Source of the DNA: Nonomuraea rubra
GTDB taxonomy: Bacteria; Actinomycetota; Actinomycetes; Streptosporangiales; Streptosporangiaceae
Length of the DNA: 64,000 bases
Direction of reading: 5' to 3'
Assembly: GCF_014207985.1 (NCBI RefSeq)
Contig: NZ_JACHMI010000001.1
Coordinates: 12,569,001 to 12,633,000 of the forward strand
Within the stretch, counting starts at the first letter, position 1, and each line of letters opens with the position of its first letter. Shown here in pieces: positions 49,948 through 58,079 of this stretch. The notes beneath the pieces were generated by a model. That model was not told the DNA's origin, made no database searches, and was given only the letters and a program-made list of their open reading frames with translations. Both the position numbers and the translations under genes were made by a program.

Positions 49948-51193
49948 CGCGGGTCAGCTTCGCGGGGGCGAGCGTCACGTTCTTCAGCCGCCTGGCCTCC
50001 GGCGCCTGATCGGGCGCCGTGAGCTCCAGGCGGTGCAGCACCTCGCGGATGATGACGCGCATCTCGAGGAGCGCCAGTTGCGCTCCGACGCAGAAGCGCC
50101 GCCCGCCGCCGAACGGCATCCAGGCCTTGCCCTGGTGCCCGTCCAGGAAGCGCTCGGGACGAAACTCCCCGGGCGCGGGGAAGGCGGCGGGGTCACGGTG
50201 CACGAGCGGGATGTACGGCCCGGCGTACCATCCGGCCGGGATCTCGTACCCGCCCAGCCGTAGCGGGGCGTCGAGCAGCCTCGGCGCCTCATAGACGACG
50301 GGGCGCACCCGCAGCACCTCCCTGACCACCGCGTCCAGGTAGGGCTCGTCGTCCGGCAGCCGCCGCAGCACCTCGGGCATGCGCAGGATCCGCTCGAAGG
50401 CCCAGGCCAGGCCGGTCGCGGTCGTCTCGTGGCCGGCGATGAGCATGGTGATCAGCTCGTCGCGCAGCTCCTGGTCGCCCAGCTCCGACTCCAGCAGCCG
50501 GCCGAGCACGTCGTCCCCGCCGGGGGCGGCGCGGCGCCGGCGGATCTCCTCGAACAGGATGGCGTCCACCTCGGCCCGCAGCCGCAGGAACCGGCCGTAC
50601 GCCAGGAACGGCGCCCGCGCCGCGAGCCCGCGCACCCGTTCGGGCAGCATCGCCACCTGCATGGAGCCGCCGGTCTCGATCAGCTCGGGCAGCAGCGCGT
50701 GCAGCCGGCGGACACGCCCGGCGTCCGTGATCCCGAAGATCAGCCGGATGATGATCTCCAGCGTGATCTCCTGCACGCGGTCGCGCAGCCCGAACGGCCG
50801 GCCCAGCGGCCAGGTCGCGATCTTCTCGGCGGCGATCGCCGCGATGTCGTCGTGGTAGCCGGCGACCTGCTTGGCGCGCAGCGGCGGGTTGAGCGCCTTG
50901 CGGTGCCGCCACCACGGCTCCCCGTCGAGCGTGAGCACCGAGTGCGCGCCCACCATGTGCTCCAGGAAGTCGCGACGCGCCTCACCGGCCCGGCTGTCGC
51001 CGCTCTGGTCGGTGCGGTAGACCTGCTCGGCCAGATCGGCGGTGGTCACGTAGACCTCGGGCGGGAATCCGGCGTAGCGGACCGTGAAGATCGGCCCGTA
51101 CCTGCGGTGGTAGCTCTCGAACGCGCGCGGCGCGTCGGCCATGAACCACGCCGTCTGCGCCAGCGCGGGCATTTTCGGACCAGGTGGGAACAT
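49910..51193 (-). CDS. Cytochrome P450
   Basis: 427 residues from ATG 51193 after GGAGG. MFPPGPKMPALAQTAWFMADAPRAFESYHRRYGPIFTVR is the N-terminal region of a class I soluble P450. The I-helix motif is MLIAGHETTATG; ExxR is EVLRVRP; the haem-binding loop is FGGGRRFCVGAQLALLEM with Cys368. All essential motifs are intact. It needs a separate ferredoxin and reductase, none adjacent. It stands divergent from a TetR gene with a dyad between them. The substrate is unknown. The PPGP start and length resemble CYP110/CYP102-like solo P450s only loosely. Confidence 0.93.
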   Translation of the reverse strand: MFPPGPKMPALAQTAWFMADAPRAFESYHRRYGPIFTVRYAGFPPEVYVTTADLAEQVYRTDQSGDSRAGEARRDFLEHMVGAHSVLTLDGEPWWRHRKALNPPLRAKQVAGYHDDIAAIAAEKIATWPLGRPFGLRDRVQEITLEIIIRLIFGITDAGRVRRLHALLPELIETGGSMQVAMLPERVRGLAARAPFLAYGRFLRLRAEVDAILFEEIRRRRAAPGGDDVLGRLLESELGDQELRDELITMLIAGHETTATGLAWAFERILRMPEVLRRLPDDEPYLDAVVREVLRVRPVVYEAPRLLDAPLRLGGYEIPAGWYAGPYIPLVHRDPAAFPAPGEFRPERFLDGHQGKAWMPFGGGRRFCVGAQLALLEMRVIIREVLHRLELTAPDQAPEARRLKNVTLAPAKLTRVIARARTPARTA

Positions 51194-51211
51194 CCTCGAA
51201 CCTCCGGATAA

Positions 51212-51242
51212 ATGTACGTACGTCATAGACGCTCGTATACAT
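51212..51242. promoter_or_regulatory. Divergent P450/TetR promoter with candidate operator
   Basis: A GTACGTAC palindrome (51214-51221) is flanked by ATGTA (51212-51216) and TACAT (51238-51242) arms, centred between the two divergent start codons. TATACA (51236-51241) is 8 bases before the TetR ATG and could be its -10 box, implying a leaderless TetR message. Repression by the adjacent TetR protein is inferred. Confidence 0.45.
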
Positions 51243-51249
51243 CTGTAGC

Positions 51250-51855
51250 ATGAATACCGTGGCACGAACAGACGCCGGTGGATACCGCGAACGGCTGCTG
51301 GCGGGAGCGGTGAGCTGCCTGCAGGAGAAGGGCTACGCCCACACGACGGCACGAGACCTGGTCGCCGCCTCGGGCACCAACCTGGCCTCCATCGGCTATC
51401 ACTTCGGCGGCAAGGACGCCCTGCTCAACGAGGCCATCGCGGCCGTCTTCGACCAGTGGACGGAGCGGGTGGAGCGCGCGCTGTTCGCCACCGAGCTCGG
51501 CTCCCCGAGGGAGATGCTGGAGCGGGCCATGGCCGAGCTGGTGGACGTCTTCGACGAGTTGCGGCCCGTGCTCATCCTGTGCGTCGAGGGCTATCCGGCG
51601 GCGTTGCGCGCGCCGGTGCTGCGGGAGAAGCTCACCGAGGCGTACGCCAGGACACGCACGGCCGGGGCCGACATGTTGCGGCGGGCGAGCGGCGAGCTGG
51701 GGGTCGAGCTGCCGATCCGGCCCGAGACGCTGGTGTCGGTCGTGGTGGCGATCTCCGACGGGCTGATGTTGCAGTGGCTGCTCGACCCCGAGTCCACCCC
51801 CGACGCCCGCGAGGTCGTCGAGGCCATTGCCACCCTGGGCGCCCTCATCGCCTGA
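51250..51855 (+). CDS. TetR-family transcriptional regulator
   Basis: 201 residues. RLLAGAVSCLQEKGYAHTTARDLVAASGTNLASIGYHFGGKDALLNEAIAAVFDQWTERV is the DNA-binding domain (about 15-75). The C-terminal domain (ELVDVFDELRPVLILCVEGYPAALRAPVLREKL) resembles TetR_C regulators of P450/efflux genes. It is divergent from the P450 gene. A perfect 15-bp tandem duplication covers its stop codon. Confidence 0.9.
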   Translation: MNTVARTDAGGYRERLLAGAVSCLQEKGYAHTTARDLVAASGTNLASIGYHFGGKDALLNEAIAAVFDQWTERVERALFATELGSPREMLERAMAELVDVFDELRPVLILCVEGYPAALRAPVLREKLTEAYARTRTAGADMLRRASGELGVELPIRPETLVSVVVAISDGLMLQWLLDPESTPDAREVVEAIATLGALIA

Positions 51856-51880
51856 TCAACTGGCACCTGATCAACTGGCA
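51851..51880. repeat. Perfect 15-bp tandem duplication at the TetR stop codon
   Basis: CCTGATCAACTGGCA occurs twice head-to-tail (51851-51865, 51866-51880). The first copy contains the TGA stop of the TetR gene (51853-51855). Confidence 0.9.
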
Positions 51881-51949
51881 AAGGTCTGCGAACCCAGGCA
51901 TGTCGCCCGCCGCTGTGGGCACATCCCCCGGGAACGAGGAGATCAAGAC

Positions 51950-52516
51950 ATGCGCGTAGGAATCGTGGGTTCCGGAAGGCTGGGTTCGCCCCTCGGCCGA
52001 CTGCTCGCGGTGGCGGGCCACGACGTGTTCTTCAGCGACGCCGATCCCGCCCGCGCGGCCGCCGCCGCCCGGGCCGCCGACGGCCAGGCCAGGGGCGGGC
52101 GGCCCGGCCAGGCGGCGCGGTTCGGCGAGGTCGTGATCATGGCGGTCGGGTGGGAGGCGTTCCCCGCGGTGGTGGCGGAGCTGGACGGCACGCTCGCCGG
52201 CAAGATCGTCGTGGATCCGAGCAACCCGATCGGCGAGCGCGACGGCGCGGCCGTGGTGGTGGCCGTCCCCGGCGGGCTGACCAGCCCCCAGTATCAGCAG
52301 CACGTGCTGGGCGAACAGGTGCGCCTGGTGCGCACGTTCAACACGAAGTATCCCAACGAGCTGCTCGAACTGGGCATCGCGGGCCAGCGCGGCGGGGCGC
52401 GGGCCGACATGCCCTACTGGGGCGACGACGACGAGGCCAAGAAGGCCGTGGTGCCGCTCATCGAGGACGCCGGGTTCACCGCCATCGACGGGGGCGGTCT
52501 CTCGGAAGCGCTGTGA
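51950..52516 (+). CDS. NADPH-dependent F420 reductase-like protein
   Basis: 188 residues from ATG 51950, after GAGGAG. MRVGIVGSGRLGSPLGRLLAVAGHDVFFSDAD is the N-terminal NAD(P) Rossmann fold with G-S-G-R-L-G; FGEVVIMAVGWEAFPAVVAEL and KIVVDPSNPIGERDGA follow, as in the F420-oxidoreductase (NADP reductase coenzyme F420-dependent, FNO) family. LVRTFNTKYPNELLELG is the conserved C-terminal part. It probably reduces a small cofactor or 2-oxo compound; F420 use is likely given the two F420-type LLM proteins in the window, but unproven. It ends one base before the convergent LCP gene. Confidence 0.85.
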   Translation: MRVGIVGSGRLGSPLGRLLAVAGHDVFFSDADPARAAAAARAADGQARGGRPGQAARFGEVVIMAVGWEAFPAVVAELDGTLAGKIVVDPSNPIGERDGAAVVVAVPGGLTSPQYQQHVLGEQVRLVRTFNTKYPNELLELGIAGQRGGARADMPYWGDDDEAKKAVVPLIEDAGFTAIDGGGLSEAL

Positions 52517-53920
52517 TCAGGTCGCGCAGGTGTCGTGGGTGGCGTCGAAGCCCTTCATCGCCTCCGTGTCGTCCGTACGCAGCGGCTTGAGGCCCTTCCA
52601 GTCGTCCCCGATCACCAGGATCAGCCGGTTCGTCCTGGCGGCGGGCATGGCCCGCGTGGTGGAGCCCTGGAGGTCGTTGCGGAGGGTGGGCACCCGGGTC
52701 TCACCGTTCGGGCCGTAGACGATCGTGGTCCTCGCCTGCGGCTTCTTCGCCGTGTCGCCGATCTTGGCGATGTGGTAGCCGCGCTGTTCGAGGAAGGCCG
52801 CGGCCTCCGTGGCGAGGCCGCCGCGCCAGGTGCCGTTGCGCAGCTCGATCTGGATCTTCGAGCGGCCCACCTTGGCCTGGCCGCCCTTGACGCCCTCCAC
52901 GCTCTGGTCCCTGGCCACGATCTGGAACAGCCGCTTGGACTGGTCGGGCACCCACTCCACCCGGCCCGGCTGGGTGAGGGAGTAGTGCCACGGGGTGGTG
53001 ATGAAGCGGATCTTGCTGATGTCGAGGCCCTGAAGGCTGCCCGCCAGATCCCGCATCACGCCGGTGGTCAGGCCCTGGTCGGTGGTGATCGCCTGGGTGG
53101 CGGCGTCGAGGGTGCCCAGCAGCTTGGCCGGGTCGGTGAGCGTCTCGCCGCTCATCACCTTCTTCACCATGGAGGCGATGAACATCTGCTGCCGCTGGAT
53201 GCGCCCGATGTCGGAGCCGTCGCCGAGGCTGTAGCGGGCGCGCACGTAGCCGAGCGCCTGCTCGCCGTTGAGCGTCTGCTTGCCGGCGGGCAGATGCAGC
53301 AGGGCCTTCTTGTCGTCGATCGCCTCGGGCAGGCAGACCTCGACGCCGCCGATGGCGTTCACGATGCCCTTGAAGCCGGTGAAGTCCACCTTCACGAAGT
53401 GGTCGATGTGGATGCCGGTCAGCGACTCGATCGTCTTCCAGGTGCAGGCGATGCCGCCGGAGTTGAACGACTCGTTGATCATGCCGACGTGCGCCTGCTG
53501 GCCGGGCAGGCCCTTGGTGGCCCGGCAGGCGGGGAGCTGGACGACCGAGTCGCGCGGGAAGCTGATCACCATGGCGTTGTCGCGCTTGGACGACACGTGC
53601 GCCAGCATGATCGTGTCGGTGCGCTCGCCCGCGACCCTGCCGTACTTCGCGTTCTTGCCGTTGCGCTGGTCGGAGCCGACGATCAGGACGTTCATGGCGG
53701 TGCCGGCCACCTTGGGCGGGCGGGTGGCGCCCAGGTCCTCGGCGGTGACGTCCTCGTGCTCGATGTTGCCGGTCAGGCGCGCGTACACGCCGACGGCCAC
53801 GCCGGTGACGAGGAGGACGACGGTCACCGCGACCGCGATCACCCAGCGCAGCCAGCGGCGTCGCCGCCGCGGCGGCGCGCCGGGCTCGGTGGGCGGCGCG
53901 TCGGCAAGCCCGCTGCTCAC
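52517..53920 (-). CDS. LytR-CpsA-Psr (LCP) family protein with LytR C-terminal domain
   Basis: 467 residues. Cytoplasmic Pro/Arg-rich N-terminus (PPTEPGAPPRRRRRWLRW), one membrane helix (about 24-46, VIAVAVTVVLLVTGVAVGVYAR), then the LCP domain: MNVLIVGSDQRNG, RTDTIMLAHV, VISFPRDSVVQLPAC (Asp/Arg of the substrate site), KVDFTGFKGIVNAIGGVEVCLPEAI, GEQALGYVRARYSLGDGSDIGRIQRQQMFI. A LytR_C domain follows at about 365-455 (IQIELRNGTWRGGLATEAAAFLEQRGYHI). It attaches glycopolymers to peptidoglycan. It is a second LCP protein in the window, unlike the four-helix one at 22188. Confidence 0.93.
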   Translation of the reverse strand: MSSGLADAPPTEPGAPPRRRRRWLRWVIAVAVTVVLLVTGVAVGVYARLTGNIEHEDVTAEDLGATRPPKVAGTAMNVLIVGSDQRNGKNAKYGRVAGERTDTIMLAHVSSKRDNAMVISFPRDSVVQLPACRATKGLPGQQAHVGMINESFNSGGIACTWKTIESLTGIHIDHFVKVDFTGFKGIVNAIGGVEVCLPEAIDDKKALLHLPAGKQTLNGEQALGYVRARYSLGDGSDIGRIQRQQMFIASMVKKVMSGETLTDPAKLLGTLDAATQAITTDQGLTTGVMRDLAGSLQGLDISKIRFITTPWHYSLTQPGRVEWVPDQSKRLFQIVARDQSVEGVKGGQAKVGRSKIQIELRNGTWRGGLATEAAAFLEQRGYHIAKIGDTAKKPQARTTIVYGPNGETRVPTLRNDLQGSTTRAMPAARTNRLILVIGDDWKGLKPLRTDDTEAMKGFDATHDTCAT

Positions 53921-54034
53921 GTGACTCCAACAGGACGGGGCCGCGGGCCGCCGCCCATGGCCAAGAGCCTCGCCGTACAGATCTCGGCCGTTGATCGAGC
54001 CTGAGTGTACTCAGTCAGACGGGGAGCTGTGTCC

Positions 54035-54298
54035 TCAGTCGGGCAAGTTCACCCGCAGCGACACCGTGCCGCGCAGGTCGAGCCAGGCCGTGCCGGGGCC
54101 GCGGACCAGCCGGAGCACGACCTCCTCGCAGCCGGGGCAGCGGGCGACCAGGCCCGGGTCGGGGCCGTACACGCGCAGCGCGGCGACGGGGCCGGTCAGG
54201 CCGCAGCTCGCGCAGCGGCCCGTCGCGGAGGTCACGTCCACGGCGAAGATCTCGCCCAGCGGGCCCGCCAGGGCGTTGCCGTCCAGGTGCTCGGTCAT
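54035..54298 (-). CDS. DUF6510 family zinc-ribbon protein
   Basis: 87 residues. Two C-x2-C pairs (RCASCGLTGPVAAL and VARCPGCEEVVLRLV) form a zinc ribbon; the acidic N-terminus begins MTEHLDGNALAGPLGEIFAVDVTSATGRC. This matches the actinobacterial DUF6510 family, found next to flavin reductases and sulfite-oxidase-like genes. The gene ends this three-gene operon, one base after the reductase stop. A role in electron transfer or protein assembly is inferred. Confidence 0.8.
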   Translation of the reverse strand: MTEHLDGNALAGPLGEIFAVDVTSATGRCASCGLTGPVAALRVYGPDPGLVARCPGCEEVVLRLVRGPGTAWLDLRGTVSLRVNLPD

Positions 54299-54299
54299 G

Positions 54300-55025
54300 T
54301 CAGCCTCCGGTGGGACCGAAACGTTCGGTTCTGATGCGCTCGGGCGCGTGCCCGAGCGCGAGCAGCAGGTCGGCCGCCGCCTCCACGAACCCCGTCGGCC
54401 CGCACACGTAGCAGTCGGGCTCGAACGTGGCCGGCCAGCCGCCCTCGGCCAGGTCGTCCAGCATGATGCGGCGCGCGGGCCTGGACACGCCGTCCGGCGC
54501 CGACCTCGTGTAGAGGTAGGTGATGTCGAGCCCGGGATCGGGCCTGCGCAGCTCCTCGGCGTAGTAGCGCCGCTCCGGGTCGCGCACCGAGTACAGCAGG
54601 CGGAACGGCACCCGGCTGCCCGCCTTCCTGCGCTCCCTGATCATGGCCATCAGCGGCACGATGCCCGAGCCGCCGCCCACCAGCAGCACCGGCGCCTTGC
54701 TCTCCGGCCGCCACACGAACCAGCCGCCCACCGGGCCGCGCAGCTCGACCTGGTCGCCGGCCCGCAGCTCCTCCGTCAGGTACGGCGACACCTCGCCGTC
54801 GGCCACCGTCTCCACGGTCAGCTCGACCAGGTCGCCGTCGGCGGGCGCGGCCATCGAGTAGCTGCGCTGCGCCGTGTAGCCGTCCTCGGCCGTCAGCCGC
54901 ACGTCCACGTGCTGGCCCGCCAGGTGCCCCGGCCAGCCCGGCACCCGGAACCGCAGCGTACGGGCGGTCGCGGTCTCGGCGGAGCCCTCCACCAGCTCGG
55001 CCGGCCGCCACGTCAGGCGGCGCAC
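54300..55025 (-). CDS. Ferredoxin-NADP-reductase-type FAD oxidoreductase
   Basis: 241 residues. FAD-binding half: RTLRFRVPGWPGHLAGQHVDVRLTAEDGYTAQRSYSMAAPADGD (R-x-Y-S motif). NAD(P)-binding half: APVLLVGGGSGIVPLMAMIRERRKAG, LLYSVRDPE, and CYVCGPTGFVEAAADLL. It lacks a 2Fe-2S domain. GTG 55025 overlaps closely with the Mo-oxidoreductase stop (55027), so translation is coupled. The enzyme probably passes NAD(P)H electrons to or from the molybdoprotein encoded just upstream. Confidence 0.9.
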   Translation of the reverse strand: MRRLTWRPAELVEGSAETATARTLRFRVPGWPGHLAGQHVDVRLTAEDGYTAQRSYSMAAPADGDLVELTVETVADGEVSPYLTEELRAGDQVELRGPVGGWFVWRPESKAPVLLVGGGSGIVPLMAMIRERRKAGSRVPFRLLYSVRDPERRYYAEELRRPDPGLDITYLYTRSAPDGVSRPARRIMLDDLAEGGWPATFEPDCYVCGPTGFVEAAADLLLALGHAPERIRTERFGPTGG

Positions 55026-55026
55026 C

Positions 55027-55626
55027 CTAGTCGCCCTCGTAACGCTGCTCGCGCCACGGGTCGCCGTAGTTGTGGTAGCCGGCGGTCTCCCAGAAGCCGG
55101 GCCAGTCCTCGTTCAGCAGCCGGATGCCGCGCACCCACTTGGCCGACTTCCAGAAGTACAGGTGCGGCACGATCAGCCGGGCCGGGCCGCCGTGGCGCGG
55201 CTCCAGCTCCTCGCCGTCGAAGCGGTGCACGATCCACGCCTTGCCGTCGAGCAGGTCCTCCAGCGGCAGGTTCGTGGTGTAGCCGCCGTAGGAGTAGACC
55301 AGCGCGTACTCGGCGGCGGTCTCGACGTCCTCGAAGAGCACGTCGAGCGAGACGCCCTCCCACGAGGTGTCCAGCTTCGACCACTTGGTGACGCAGTGGA
55401 TGTCGACGGTGGGAGTCTCGCTCGGCAGCGCCATGAACTCCTGCCACGACCAGCGGTGGGTCTGCTCCGCCTCGGTGTCGATGGCGAACTCCCACCGGTC
55501 GAGCGGCACCCGCGGCGTCGGGCCCGCCGACAGCACCGGGAAGTCGTCGACCAGGTACTGGCCCGGCGGCACCCGGCCGCCGTCGTCTCTGCGCTTTCCT
55601 CGGAAACCGCGGGAAATGATGCTCAT
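55027..55626 (-). CDS. Molybdopterin-dependent sulfite-oxidase-like (YedY/MsrP-type) protein
   Basis: 199 residues from ATG 55626, with GGAGGGG six bases upstream. The molybdopterin-binding core is VDIHCVTKWSKLDTSWEGVSLDVLFE, with Cys as the metal-ligand candidate, followed by YALVYSYGGYTTNLPLEDLLDGKAWIVHRFDGEELEPRHGGPARLIVPHLYFWKSAKWVRGIRLL, as in sulfite-oxidase/YedY-fold proteins. There is no Tat signal, so it is cytoplasmic, unlike E. coli MsrP. It heads the operon with the flavin reductase and DUF6510 protein. Likely substrate: a sulfoxide, sulfite-like or reactive oxygen species; not determined. Confidence 0.9.
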   Translation of the reverse strand: MSIISRGFRGKRRDDGGRVPPGQYLVDDFPVLSAGPTPRVPLDRWEFAIDTEAEQTHRWSWQEFMALPSETPTVDIHCVTKWSKLDTSWEGVSLDVLFEDVETAAEYALVYSYGGYTTNLPLEDLLDGKAWIVHRFDGEELEPRHGGPARLIVPHLYFWKSAKWVRGIRLLNEDWPGFWETAGYHNYGDPWREQRYEGD

Positions 55627-55671
55627 GGACCCCTCCTGAGGCCATTTCACCACGGGCCCGTTTCGCCACGG

Positions 55672-56334
55672 TCAACGACCCGCCCGCGGGACCACCAGGC
55701 CCGACTCGTAGGCGAAGACCACGAGCTGGGCGCGGTCGCGGGCACGCAACTTCGTCATCGCCCTGCTGACGTGCGTCTTCGCCGTCATCGGGCTGATCAC
55801 CATGTGCGCGGCGATCTCGTCGTTGGACAGGCCGCGGGCCACCAGGGCGGCCACCTCGCGCTCCCGGTTGGTGAGCACGTCCAGCCCCGCGGGCTCCGGC
55901 TCGGGGCGGCGGGCCACGTACTCGCCGATCAGGCGGCGGGTGATCGCGGGCGACAGCAGCGCGTCGCCCCTGGCCGCCACCCTGACGCCCTGCAACAGGT
56001 CCGCCGGCTCGGTGTCCTTGACCAGGAAGCCGCCGGCGCCCGCCCGGAGGGCGTTGAAGACGTACTCGTCGAGGCCGAAGTTGGTCAGGATCACCACGTG
56101 CACGCCGCTCAGCCGCTCGTCGGCGGCGATGCGGCGGGTCGCCTCGATGCCGTCCATCACGGGCATCTGGACATCGACCAGGGCCACGTCGGGGAGGTGT
56201 TCGAGGGCGAGCGCGAGGGCCTGCTCGCCGTTCGAGGCCTCGGCCACGACCTCGATGTCGTCCTCGGCCTCCAGCAGGGCGCGGAAGCCGCCGCGGATGA
56301 GCGCCTGGTCGTCCACCAGCAGGACTCGGATCAT
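55672..56334 (-). CDS. NarL/LuxR-family response regulator
   Basis: 220 residues. Receiver domain: VLLVDDQALIRGGFRALLEAEDDIEVVAEASNGEQAL with phospho-acceptor Asp54 in VALVDVQMPVMDG, Thr in VVILTNFG and Lys in GFLVKDTEPADLL. The C-terminal LuxR helix-turn-helix is LTNREREVAALVARGLSNDEIAAHMVISPMTAKTHVSRAMTKL. ATGA overlaps the kinase stop, so it pairs with the adjacent histidine kinase. A TACTAC-N7-GTAGTA dyad upstream of the kinase is a candidate binding site. Confidence 0.95.
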   Translation of the reverse strand: MIRVLLVDDQALIRGGFRALLEAEDDIEVVAEASNGEQALALALEHLPDVALVDVQMPVMDGIEATRRIAADERLSGVHVVILTNFGLDEYVFNALRAGAGGFLVKDTEPADLLQGVRVAARGDALLSPAITRRLIGEYVARRPEPEPAGLDVLTNREREVAALVARGLSNDEIAAHMVISPMTAKTHVSRAMTKLRARDRAQLVVFAYESGLVVPRAGR

Positions 56335-57485
56335 GAGGGCCCTCCCACGGGGAGCTCGGCGCGTACGGTGAAACCGCCTTCCGTGCGGGGCTCGGCGAGC
56401 AGGCGGCCCCCGAGCGCGGTGACGCGCTCGCGCATGCCGAGCAGGCCCACGCCGGGCACGGGCGGGGCGTCCGGGCTGGCCTCGCCGTCGTCGTCCACCT
56501 GCACGACCAGCTCCGCCCCGCCGTAGTCGATGCGCACGGCCGCGGCGGCGGCGCCCGCGTGCCTGGAGACGTTGGTGAGCGCCTCCTGCACGATCCGGTA
56601 CGCGGCCCTGTCCACCTCGGCGGGCAGCTCCCTGCGCTCGCCCGAGACGGTCACCGTGGCGGGCAGCCCCATCGAGCGGGCCCGCTCCACCAGGTCGCCG
56701 AGCCGGGCCAGGCCGCTCGGGCAGTCCTCCTCGCCGGGCTCGCCGTCCGTGTCGCGCAGCAGCTCCAGCGTGGTGCGCAGCTCCCGCATGGCGTCGCCGC
56801 TGGCCTCCTGGATGGCGAGCAGCGCCGCCGGCACCTCCTCGCCGCGCTTGCGCGCCAGGTGCACCGCCACGCCGGCCTGCACCTTGATGACCGAGATGCT
56901 GTGGGTGAGCGAGTCGTGCAGCTCCCTGGCGATGCGCAGCCGCTCCTCGCCGGCCCGGCGGCGGGCCACCTCCTCGCGGGTGCGCTCCGCCTCGGCGGCC
57001 CGCTGCTCGGCCTGCTCCACGTACGCCTGCCGGTGCATGCTCACCGTCCCCGTCACCCCGGCGGCCAGGAACCAGCCGAGCAGCAGCGTCGTGTTCTGGA
57101 GCACCTGCTGCTGCTGCGCGTCGCCGGTCGCGCCGGCCAGGCTGCCCGCCAGGCTGGAGCCCAGGAACACCACCCCGGCCAGCACCGGGAGCAGCCGATG
57201 CCCGGCCCTGACCGCGCCGTACACCGACACCAGCACGGGGAAGGCGGCGGGCGGGCCAGGTTCCGCGTGCGTGGCGTACACGAGCATGCTGACCGTGCTG
57301 ATCGCCAGCGCCACCAGGGGCGCCCGGCGCCAGGCCAGCAGCGCGGCCGAGCCGATGAGGACCGCGGCCAGGTCCAGGGCTCCCGTGCCCGGGGCTGTGA
57401 GCACGGTGAGCGAGAGCATGGCGGCCACCACGGCGGCCAGGGCGCCGTCGAGGGCGAAGGAGCGCCATCCGTGCACAGAGCTCAT
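56331..57485 (-). CDS. Two-component sensor histidine kinase (HisKA_3 type)
   Basis: 384 residues. About five membrane helices in the first 150 residues (GALAAVVAAMLSLTVLTAPG, LDLAAVLIGSAALLAWR, PLVALAISTVSMLVYA, AGHRLLPVLAGVVFLGSSLAG, LLLGWFLAAGVTGTV). A short coiled coil leads to the phospho-accepting His190 in RIARELHDSLTHSISVIKVQAGVA. The ATPase has VQEALTNVSRHAGAAAAAVRIDYG and DDDGEASPDAPPVPGVGLLGMRERV. No extracellular sensor domain is seen, so it probably senses through the membrane helices. Operon with the response regulator. Confidence 0.93.
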   Translation of the reverse strand: MSSVHGWRSFALDGALAAVVAAMLSLTVLTAPGTGALDLAAVLIGSAALLAWRRAPLVALAISTVSMLVYATHAEPGPPAAFPVLVSVYGAVRAGHRLLPVLAGVVFLGSSLAGSLAGATGDAQQQQVLQNTTLLLGWFLAAGVTGTVSMHRQAYVEQAEQRAAEAERTREEVARRRAGEERLRIARELHDSLTHSISVIKVQAGVAVHLARKRGEEVPAALLAIQEASGDAMRELRTTLELLRDTDGEPGEEDCPSGLARLGDLVERARSMGLPATVTVSGERRELPAEVDRAAYRIVQEALTNVSRHAGAAAAAVRIDYGGAELVVQVDDDGEASPDAPPVPGVGLLGMRERVTALGGRLLAEPRTEGGFTVRAELPVGGPS

Positions 57486-57542
57486 TCCTGCAGATTAGAG
57501 GGTGGTCCGGGCGGTGGTCGTCGGCGCGGGGGCGCACGTCGC

Positions 57543-57561
57543 TACTACTCCCGGCGTAGTA
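57543..57561. promoter_or_regulatory. Candidate response-regulator binding dyad
   Basis: TACTAC-N7-GTAGTA (57543-57561) is a perfect inverted repeat in the 195-base region between the sensor-kinase start (57485) and the divergent membrane-protein/oxidase operon (starts 57681). It could mediate autoregulation and control of the oxidase operon by the adjacent NarL-type regulator. Confidence 0.5.
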
Positions 57562-57680
57562 CGCCTCCCGTTCCTGCGTCCCGCGTCGTAGCGGCAGGAT
57601 TCGCCCGCTGCACGACGACCGGAGGCGGGCCGTGAGACCACGATGGCGGCCATGGAGAGAACCCGTTCCAGGAGCCGATC

Positions 57681-58079
57681 ATGACCGCTTCCCAGGCCGT
57701 GGCCGCCCGCCCGGCGACCTGGCCCATCCAGACACTCAAGGCCGTGGCCGTGCTGCACGTGGTCGCGCTGCTGTTCCAGGCCGTGACGGCGGGCATGTTG
57801 CTGTCCTCGCCCGGCGGGCGGGCGCTGCACGGGGCCTCGGCCATGGCGCTGGCCGTCATCGGGCTGCTGCACCTGGTCGCCGCGATCCTGGTCCGGTGGC
57901 CGGGCGGCGGCAGCGCGAGGTTCATCGGGCCGGCCGCCGGGCTGCTGGTGTTCACGATCGTGGCCGCGGTGCTCGGCGTCATGCACGTGAAGACCGTTCA
58001 CCTGCCGCTCGGGGTGTTGCTGTTCGGCGGCGGCGTGGCCCAGCTCCTCCGCGTCATGGCGCGGCCGGGACGGGCATGA
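57681..58079 (+). CDS. Four-helix membrane protein upstream of the multicopper oxidase
   Basis: 132 residues with four hydrophobic segments: about 16-38 (IQTLKAVAVLHVVALLFQAVTAG), 49-70 (ASAMALAVIGLLHLVAAILVRW), 82-103 (PAAGLLVFTIVAAVLGVMHV) and 106-124. Several His lie near helix ends (LHVV, LHLV, MHVKTVHLPLG), which could bind haem or copper, as in cytochrome b-type or copper proteins; this is conjecture. ATG 57681 follows AGGAG. Its stop overlaps the oxidase start (ATGA), so it is translationally coupled. Confidence 0.72.
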   Translation: MTASQAVAARPATWPIQTLKAVAVLHVVALLFQAVTAGMLLSSPGGRALHGASAMALAVIGLLHLVAAILVRWPGGGSARFIGPAAGLLVFTIVAAVLGVMHVKTVHLPLGVLLFGGGVAQLLRVMARPGRA

